Shown here one piece after another: positions 34,475-40,090 of a stretch of DNA of 40,090 nucleotides (the stretch's first letter is position 1; the number at the start of each line of letters is the position of its first letter). The notes under the pieces were generated by a model. It had not been told where the DNA came from and searched no databases. It saw only the letters and a program-made list of their open reading frames with translations. The stretch is taken from assembly GCA_002452515.1 (NCBI GenBank), contig DKEN01000055.1, positions 2,759-42,848 on the forward strand, given 5' to 3'. Both the position numbers and the translations under genes were made by a program. This DNA comes from Spartobacteria bacterium UBA6821 (GTDB lineage Bacteria; Verrucomicrobiota; Verrucomicrobiia; Chthoniobacterales; UBA6821).

Positions 34475-35470
34475 CTAAACCTTCGTCTTTTTTAGAATTC
34501 GATGAGACCACCACTGAATATCACCAACCAGGCGGCGTACCGGCCAAGACACGGGATAAAGAACTTTCCAGTAAATGATGCCAACAATGATATAACTCCA
34601 AATGAAATGAATATTTCCCAACACCTTTCTCCCATAAATGTAATACCGAGCAAACAACAAGAAGAAATTAAAAGAGTTTTTCCCATAAAGTTTGTATCCC
34701 CTACGCAAGAGGGCATGAAGCGATTTTTGAAAATCCTTGTGCAGTGTATTCTTCACCATTAGCAGTGAGACAGCTAATGAAAAACCACGTTTAATAGAGG
34801 ATTGTCCACCATACAAAAAAGTACACGTTGTTTGGATAAATCCTCTGTAGTCAATAACCTTAAGATGCTCTTCAAACGCATCTCTTGCCTTGAAAAAGCT
34901 TCCGTCCAAAGTTCCTTCAGAATAGTGAGCAATTGGATACTCGATCACGTAATTCGTAAAACCAGCTCTCTCCGAATTGATGCACAGGTCGGCACCATAA
35001 AAATGAAATCCCGAAAGATCTTCCGAGACAGTAACTCCGGAGTTTTTCCTGATCACAAGAAAACATTCATCAAGAGAGATAGCTCTTCCATGATCCTGAA
35101 TTCCCCACTTTTCCTCTCCCCGCTTGCTATAAAAATGCCCGCATCCTCTGTTGGACTTTCTGCTGATACCAGCGACTCCGAAAACAGCAGCTCTCTCATC
35201 ATGTCTCACGGCAGATTGAACGGCTAGGGTGAGTTGATCGAATGTGAGTTGCTTGAATTCAATATCCTCATGGCAGATGAGGACATAGTCTGTTTGTGAT
35301 TTTTCGATAAAATAGCGAATTGCCCGATAGCTATCCCAAGCGTTTTCAGCATTATTTATCGCAATAAGTTCAACTTCCTTAACAAAACCATTGCATTTCA
35401 GTTCCGCAACTAATTTATCAAATAAATATTGATTTCGATAGAGAATACAAACTGAAAATGTGTTTTCCAC
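34475..35470 (-). CDS. StrF-like / Glyco_tranf_2_5-type glycosyltransferase
   Basis: About 331 residues. Seen: FSVCILYRNQ at the start; a central LICHEDIEF, in place of the GT2 metal motif; AAVFGVAGISRKS; LDECFLVIRK; and SGFHFYGADLCINSERAGF, the F-H-x-Y-x-x-D-x-C pattern of the StrF-type (Glyco_tranf_2_5) GT-A proteins. A C-terminal hydrophobic-aromatic region (about 270-310) may bind the membrane. The start is uncertain: GTG at 35470 gives the family-like N terminus; a TTG at 35488 is also open. It is visibly more AT-rich than the genes before 30 kb. Substrate unknown. Confidence 0.7.
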   Translation of the reverse strand: MENTFSVCILYRNQYLFDKLVAELKCNGFVKEVELIAINNAENAWDSYRAIRYFIEKSQTDYVLICHEDIEFKQLTFDQLTLAVQSAVRHDERAAVFGVAGISRKSNRGCGHFYSKRGEEKWGIQDHGRAISLDECFLVIRKNSGVTVSEDLSGFHFYGADLCINSERAGFTNYVIEYPIAHYSEGTLDGSFFKARDAFEEHLKVIDYRGFIQTTCTFLYGGQSSIKRGFSLAVSLLMVKNTLHKDFQKSLHALLRRGYKLYGKNSFNFFLLFARYYIYGRKVLGNIHFIWSYIIVGIIYWKVLYPVSWPVRRLVGDIQWWSHRILKKTKV

Positions 35471-35496
35471 AGTTAAAGTACAACCCAATAGAGAAT

Positions 35497-36228
35497 CTAG
35501 TTTAACTTATGATAAAGCTCTATGACTTCCCCAGGATTTCCAATTGCGGCAATATGTGATTCGTGGATCAACATGGCTCTGTCTGCAAAACGTTTCATTG
35601 ACTCAGCACTATGGGTGACAAGAACAATGGTTTTGCCCTCTTTTTTATAGCGCTCAAAAAGGGCAAAACATTTTTCTGCAAAAACAAAGTCTCCAACTGC
35701 CAGCACTTCATCAAGGAGCATGATTGGAGCATTAACTTGCATCGCTACGGCAAAGGCAAGCCGCACCGACATACCGCTCGAGTAGTGCTTGACCTGTAGT
35801 TCCATGAAGTTTTCCAATTCCGCAAAGTGAACAATTTCCTCATACCTTGCCCTGATTTCACGATTCGTCAGACCTAGGATCGTGGCATTCAGGAAAACAT
35901 TTTCACGCCCAGTAAGTTCCGGATTGAATCCCACCCCGAGTTCTAGCATGGGAGCAATCCTCCCGTTAATGGCAATTTCACTCCCTTTGTCAGGACGGTA
36001 AATTCCGGCCAGAATTTTCAACAGGGTCGATTTACCCGATCCGTTACGACCGATAATGCCAAAAAACTCCCCTTGGTGGATATGAAAATTAATATCATCA
36101 AGAGTCTTTCGAGTTCGCCGTTCGTTGCTGACATGTGCCTTCATGAGGCGTTCACGCAGCGTACCACGGCGCTCTGTCGGGAGGCGGAAGGTCTTGGAGA
36201 GATTTCGGACAGTAATGACGGGAGGCAT
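35497..36228 (-). CDS. Polysaccharide ABC exporter, ATP-binding subunit (Wzt/KpsT/TagH-like)
   Basis: 243 residues. Seen: Walker A GRNGSGKS (60-67); the signature motif YSSGMSVRLAFA (149-160); Walker B IMLLDEVLAVGD (169-180); and switch His206 in VTHS. The EVLAVGD form is characteristic of the polysaccharide-export (ABCG-like DrugE/TagH) group. It ends soon after the NBD, so it lacks the C-terminal carbohydrate-binding domain that in some Wzt proteins recognises the capped chain. The ATG at 36228 begins MPPVITVRNLSKTF; a longer frame overlapping the permease gene is rejected. It powers the permease encoded just upstream (47 nt). Confidence 0.93.
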   Translation of the reverse strand: MPPVITVRNLSKTFRLPTERRGTLRERLMKAHVSNERRTRKTLDDINFHIHQGEFFGIIGRNGSGKSTLLKILAGIYRPDKGSEIAINGRIAPMLELGVGFNPELTGRENVFLNATILGLTNREIRARYEEIVHFAELENFMELQVKHYSSGMSVRLAFAVAMQVNAPIMLLDEVLAVGDFVFAEKCFALFERYKKEGKTIVLVTHSAESMKRFADRAMLIHESHIAAIGNPGEVIELYHKLN

Positions 36229-36275
36229 AGCTTGGTAAACGCCTAGGTTATGGAATTTCAGTGAAAAGTAGTTTG

Positions 36276-37052
36276 TTAGAGATCTTCGGTCATTTCCCCT
36301 TCTTTCAAAGTGAAGATAAAAACACCTAAAAGGAAGATGAGACAACTCATCGCAATAACATAACAATACCCGGACTTGGTCAGTCCTCCAATTCCAACCA
36401 GAAGAAAGCGCGAATAGGTTAGGATGCCGCTCATGGGGTTGATAAACATATAAAAACGCAGCTTTTCAGGGACCTGGCTCATAGGGTAGATGACCGGTGT
36501 CAGCCAAAAACCAAGTTGAATTGCCACCTCCCAGAGGCTGATCATGTCTCGAACCTTCACCACAACGATACTGAGGATCAGACCAATTCCCATCACCAAC
36601 AGATAAAGGGCAATGAGAAGGGGTAGAAACCAAAGCACACGCCAATGCAGAGGAACCCCATCTACAAATGCAAATAAGGCAAAGATGATAAGGTTAAAAA
36701 AGAGTCCGATAAAAGCGGCGGAAACGGCTGATGCCACCAGAATGATTCGAGGAAGATACACTTTGCGGATCATCTGGTAGTTCCCGATAAATCCCATCAT
36801 ACCCGCCATGGTTGCCTGAGAAAACAAGTCCCAGAGCATAATCCCCAATAGAAGGAAGGGTTTATAATGGGGAGTCTTTTGGTTGAAAACAAAGGTGTAG
36901 ACAAAATAGAGCACCCCGAAGAGCGCCAGCGGTTTTAGCAACGTCCAGACATACCCCAGAATGCTTCCATAATAGCGCATTTTGAAATTGGTCCAGGTGA
37001 GCGCTACAAAAAGACGCAATATGTAAGGGAAATCAATGGGAATAAATCTCAT
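36276..37052 (-). CDS. Polysaccharide ABC exporter, permease subunit (Wzm/KpsM/TagG-like)
   Basis: 258 residues. Seen: an N-terminal amphipathic segment, the WTNFKMRYYGSILGYVWTL coupling region before helix 1, and about six hydrophobic helices, with WLTPVIYPMSQVP (about 194-206) before a FINPMSGILTYSR segment: the ABC-2 export-permease pattern. With the ATPase it would move a lipid-linked polysaccharide across the inner membrane. The ATG at 37052 is preferred to a GTG at 37097 because RFIPIDFP then leads straight into the conserved region. No obvious Shine-Dalgarno. Confidence 0.92.
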   Translation of the reverse strand: MRFIPIDFPYILRLFVALTWTNFKMRYYGSILGYVWTLLKPLALFGVLYFVYTFVFNQKTPHYKPFLLLGIMLWDLFSQATMAGMMGFIGNYQMIRKVYLPRIILVASAVSAAFIGLFFNLIIFALFAFVDGVPLHWRVLWFLPLLIALYLLVMGIGLILSIVVVKVRDMISLWEVAIQLGFWLTPVIYPMSQVPEKLRFYMFINPMSGILTYSRFLLVGIGGLTKSGYCYVIAMSCLIFLLGVFIFTLKEGEMTEDL

Positions 37053-37142
37053 GGGTGTTTTATATAAAAAGAGTGTCGCGCGACTGTTTATTGCCACTTG
37101 GACATTATTTTATAGAGGATTTAAACAATAGAAGATAACGTT

Positions 37143-38330
37143 TTAAAAAAATTTTCTGCTATTGTTAAAATAGTTATCCAAGCTCCGAAGCAGAGCAGTA
37201 ATTTTCCAAGATTTACTCTGTGTAATAGTTGAGATATTTCCAACTAAAAGAGTTTTTTCTTCATTTATAGCATCAATATTCTTGCTAAGTTCTGAAATTT
37301 TATGCTCAAGCGTTGATATCGTTACGGTCTTAAAAAGATCCATCGATCCTATGATTTTGTGGAAATCATTTAAATTAAAGTTGTGAATTTTACTAATAAT
37401 CTCTCTTGTTTCCTCTTTCCTCATCAACTCAGCAAGTAATATGGTGCCAAATGCCTTTGCAGAGGGATTTTCAGCATTGATTGCCGCTTTGGCCAAGCAA
37501 TATTCAGGTACAGAGCCATCAATGATAATATTGTCTTTTTCTTCTGGAAAGATTTCTATCAACTGTTCTATCCCAATTTTTCGATAGTTGCCAAGTATTT
37601 GAAAAAACTCGAACTGTAGTTGTGCTAATGCCTTTGGTGTCTGCGAACTGATTTTTTCATTGTTATTACGCATTCTAAAACAGACATATTTTTCATTGAG
37701 TACATGGATTTTATACTGCTGAGATAATCTTACCCAGAAATCAAAATCTGCGAGCTGTTTGTAATAGGTATTGTAAAAACCCACTTGCTGATAACATTCT
37801 TTACGGAGCAAAACACTCGGATGACAAAGACAGTTTCCATAATAAAAAAAATGATTCAGCCATGCCTCTTTGGTACGATTTTCAACATCAAATATATTGA
37901 GATAAGCCTTACTTGTACTGTCTAGGTTTTCATTATCGCTAATTTCTTTACCAGCTTCATCTACAATTTTTATTTTGGTAAAAACAGCTCCAATATCAGG
38001 GTGATTTTGGAGAAATGAATACTGTTTCTCCAGCTTTTCTCTTTCCCAAACATCATCAGAATGATGAATTGCAATAAGATCACTCTTTACTATACCTGCT
38101 AAAATAACTTTATTGATAATTCCTCGTTCATTTGATTCACTTTTATAAATCTTTATTCTGTTATCTTTATAAGAATTAATAACATCAAGCGAGTTATCAG
38201 TAGAGCAATCATCAGCTATGATGAGCTCAAAATCGGTAAATGCTTGATTTAAAACCGACTCTATCGCCTCACGAATATATCCCTCATGATTATATGACGT
38301 AAGAATTACAGAAATTTTTGGGGCACTCAT
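37143..38330 (-). CDS. Glycosyltransferase family 2 protein with C-terminal coiled coil
   Basis: 395 residues. Seen: ISVILTSYNHEGYIREAI (6-23); LIIADDCSTDNSLDV (36-50); IHHSDDVW (88-95), the metal motif; and a C-terminal helical part (about 300-395) with a coiled-coil-prone segment and a SKSWKITALLRSL end, common in capsule GT2 proteins. Base composition is clearly AT-richer than the exporter genes and the codons favour A/T endings, suggesting separate acquisition. It is separated from the exporter by 90 bp of AT-rich DNA. Donor and acceptor unknown. Confidence 0.87.
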   Translation of the reverse strand: MSAPKISVILTSYNHEGYIREAIESVLNQAFTDFELIIADDCSTDNSLDVINSYKDNRIKIYKSESNERGIINKVILAGIVKSDLIAIHHSDDVWEREKLEKQYSFLQNHPDIGAVFTKIKIVDEAGKEISDNENLDSTSKAYLNIFDVENRTKEAWLNHFFYYGNCLCHPSVLLRKECYQQVGFYNTYYKQLADFDFWVRLSQQYKIHVLNEKYVCFRMRNNNEKISSQTPKALAQLQFEFFQILGNYRKIGIEQLIEIFPEEKDNIIIDGSVPEYCLAKAAINAENPSAKAFGTILLAELMRKEETREIISKIHNFNLNDFHKIIGSMDLFKTVTISTLEHKISELSKNIDAINEEKTLLVGNISTITQSKSWKITALLRSLDNYFNNSRKFF

Positions 38331-38353
38331 TTATGTAAATAAAATTTGTTGAA

Positions 38354-39481
38354 TTAGGGGCGATTTTTAATTATTTGGCAGATGTGATCCACAGTTTCTT
38401 CATCGACTGTCTGCCCGGTCGGCAATACAACTACTCTAGCAGCCACACGATCGGTTTCTGGTAAATTGTAAGGAGAATTAATGTGAAGTGATCGATAGGG
38501 TTCCATCAAATGACAACCGGGCCAAAAATATTTTCTGGCGATAATATTCTGCTCGTGCAAGCGTTCAACAAGTTTATTTCTATCTAGTCCATACTTCTCG
38601 GAATCAACTTCAATAATGATGTATTGAAAGTTGTTTTGCTCTTTCGGATCATACTCAATAAGGCTGATACCCTTGATTCCCGAAAGGCCTTTTTGATAGG
38701 CCAAGTAGTTTCTACGATTTATTGTAATGATTTCTTCTATTTGCTCAAGATTCGTCAACCCCATTGCCGCGCACACCTCGCTCATCTTTCCGTTAACCCC
38801 GCAATGCACAACGTTATCAAACCCCTTGAAGCCAAAGTTCCTCATAAGACGCATTTTTTCCGCTAATTCATCGTCATTGGTAACAACAGCCCCCCCCTCA
38901 AAAGAGTTAATAAATTTCGTCGCATGAAAACTAAAAACTTCACATTTCCCGGATGAACCTAACATTTGTCCATTTTTCGAACAGGCAAACCCATGTGAAG
39001 CATCATACATTTCCTTGAGATTGTATTTTTTTGCAAGGATCCCAAGTCCCTCAGTATCACATCCTCTCCCCCAGATGTGAACACCAACAATACCCGTTGT
39101 TTTTGGAGTTATCAGACGCTCGACCTCCTCAACATTAATATTATGCGTTTTTGGATCGATATCAGCAAACACTGGGGTTATGCCCTGCCAATAAAGGGAA
39201 TGAGCCGTAGCAATAAAAGTATAACTTGGAATAATTACCTCGCCATGCAATTCAAGTGCACGAGCCGCAATCTCAAGAGCAACAGTTGCGTTACACATAG
39301 CAACCACATTTCTGACGCCAAGAATATTTGATATTTTACGCTCAAACTCTAAGAGATAAACTCCATTATTTGAGAGCCATCGTCTATCTAGAATGTCGTT
39401 AATTCTGCTAAACAATACTTCTCTCGAACCAATATTGGGTGCTCCAACATGAAGTTTTTTTCCTGCATTTAATAAGTTCAT
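38354..39481 (-). CDS. DegT/DnrJ/EryC1/StrS-type sugar aminotransferase
   Basis: PLP enzyme that usually aminates a nucleotide-linked keto-sugar. 375 residues from the ATG at 39481. Seen: AMCNATVALEIAARAL (61-76), IIPSYTFIATAHS (83-95), the ITPVFADIDP motif (101-110), YDASHGF with Asp160, and the PLP lysine Lys189 in FSFHATKFINSFEGGAVV. These are all expected fold-type I features in order. No 4,6-dehydratase or other amino-sugar genes lie inside the window, so the amino sugar cannot be named. It begins 10 nt after the sulfotransferase gene. AT-rich like its neighbours. Confidence 0.9.
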   Translation of the reverse strand: MNLLNAGKKLHVGAPNIGSREVLFSRINDILDRRWLSNNGVYLLEFERKISNILGVRNVVAMCNATVALEIAARALELHGEVIIPSYTFIATAHSLYWQGITPVFADIDPKTHNINVEEVERLITPKTTGIVGVHIWGRGCDTEGLGILAKKYNLKEMYDASHGFACSKNGQMLGSSGKCEVFSFHATKFINSFEGGAVVTNDDELAEKMRLMRNFGFKGFDNVVHCGVNGKMSEVCAAMGLTNLEQIEEIITINRRNYLAYQKGLSGIKGISLIEYDPKEQNNFQYIIIEVDSEKYGLDRNKLVERLHEQNIIARKYFWPGCHLMEPYRSLHINSPYNLPETDRVAARVVVLPTGQTVDEETVDHICQIIKNRP

Positions 39482-39491
39482 CTTCAGGAAA

Positions 39492-40090
39492 TCAAACGGG
39501 GGTGTAGCCAAATCTTTTCATTAAATCAGCCGTTTTAAACTGAATATTATTTACATCATCCTCTGAAAGTTCATTTTTAAAACGACCAACCTGAGAGGGA
39601 GTAATTTTTTCCAACGTGCGTTTTTTCCAATCCAACGTCGCTTCAGGTTCCAATTGATGCTTTTTATTGAGAATGTGAAACTCAAGCATTTCATCTTCAA
39701 AAGGAATTTTTAAACTATCACATATTTTTTTTATTTCTCGAAAAGGATTCGTTACAAGATTCTCATATAACACCGTATGAATTCGTTCCTTGGGAAGCAC
39801 TGCAAGTTTCTTGATTACGGAGTTATTATTGAGTACCCAATCGCATGCAATCTCGGATATGTCAGTAGGAAGGGTTGGTTTATAAGAACTTGATGTTTCC
39901 AATTTTTGCATATCACGATATGAGCAGGCTACATCTCTCGGATCTCTGATAATATGTAAATATATGGCTTGGGGGAAAAATTCTTTCAATTTCTCAATGT
40001 GACTTGTGTGAAAATTATTTTTGTCACCCCAAACCGTAGCACCGCTTTTGTTGACTTTAGCGTATAATAAATAAATGCCAACACAAGCTC
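39492..40090 (-). CDS. Sulfotransferase family protein (5' end outside window)
   Basis: Transfers sulfuryl from PAPS to a hydroxyl or amino group, here probably on a glycan. At least 199 residues, frame open to the right edge. Seen: TVWGDKNNFHTSHIEKL then FFPQAIYLHIIRDPRDVACSY, the order and spacing of the sulfotransferase substrate (W-G-D-K) and 3'-phosphate-binding (RDPRDV-x-x-S) segments; and a late SQVGRFKNELS segment where this family has the GRF/GRW-type motif. The N-terminal P-loop-like PAPS site lies beyond the edge. Matches the Sulfotransfer_3-like group. Its donor could come from CysC at 15472-16002. Confidence 0.85.
   Translation of the reverse strand, partial: ACVGIYLLYAKVNKSGATVWGDKNNFHTSHIEKLKEFFPQAIYLHIIRDPRDVACSYRDMQKLETSSSYKPTLPTDISEIACDWVLNNNSVIKKLAVLPKERIHTVLYENLVTNPFREIKKICDSLKIPFEDEMLEFHILNKKHQLEPEATLDWKKRTLEKITPSQVGRFKNELSEDDVNNIQFKTADLMKRFGYTPV

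Noticed and set aside
36229..36366. Longer start for the ABC ATPase overlapping the permease
   Set aside because: Conserved ATPase sequence begins at 36228; the extension is a different-frame reading of the permease end and the gap.

Overview
The window looks like a chromosomal piece of a Gram-negative bacterium, most likely in the PVC group (Verrucomicrobiota is my best guess). It has an outer-membrane assembly factor (BamA) and a lipoprotein, yet also a McsA-McsB-ClpC arginine-phosphorylation proteolysis module, which is classically Firmicute but also known from some PVC bacteria. No rRNA, tRNA or CRISPR array was seen. Taxonomy is inferred from gene content only.

Positions 1-13000 are a housekeeping block, all on the minus strand and moderately GC-rich. 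In order of transcription (right to left) it holds infA, an AT-hook/winged-helix DNA-binding protein, a strong intrinsic terminator, a long-chain acyl-CoA synthetase, a branched-chain aminotransferase, mcsA, mcsB, clpC, a short MgtE-like transporter, a HAD phosphatase and the 5' part of bamA. A ~275-bp MITE-like repeat sits in this block twice intact (2242-2516, 8934-9207) and once as a decayed remnant (7141-7242), always at a gene boundary. One copy fills the whole ilvE-mcsA gap, and the remnant supplies the last codons and stop of mcsB.

Positions 13153-15032 hold two plus-strand genes with overlapping ends: a DEDD-type exonuclease and a TPR protein.

Positions 15038-40090 are a large surface-polysaccharide locus, mostly minus strand with many 4-nt stop/start overlaps. 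It contains APS kinase (cysC), two GT4 and several GT2 glycosyltransferases, a GT11-like transferase, at least two probable GT-C enzymes plus three large multi-pass membrane proteins, a polyprenyl-phosphate-sugar synthase-like GT2, DUF5672-like and StrF-like proteins, a Wzm/Wzt-type ABC exporter, a DegT/DnrJ-type sugar aminotransferase and a sulfotransferase cut by the right edge. Inferred logic: cytoplasmic GTs build a chain on a lipid carrier, the ABC exporter moves it across the inner membrane, membrane GT-C enzymes decorate it from polyprenyl-phosphate sugars, and CysC supplies PAPS for sulfation. One gene (23974-24819) is intact except for a single in-frame amber codon. From about 34.5 kb, and most clearly beyond 37.1 kb, the DNA is visibly more AT-rich, suggesting horizontally acquired modules.

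The only gene-free stretch over 300 bases is 2196-2550. It is almost entirely the first MITE copy; nothing else was recognised in it.
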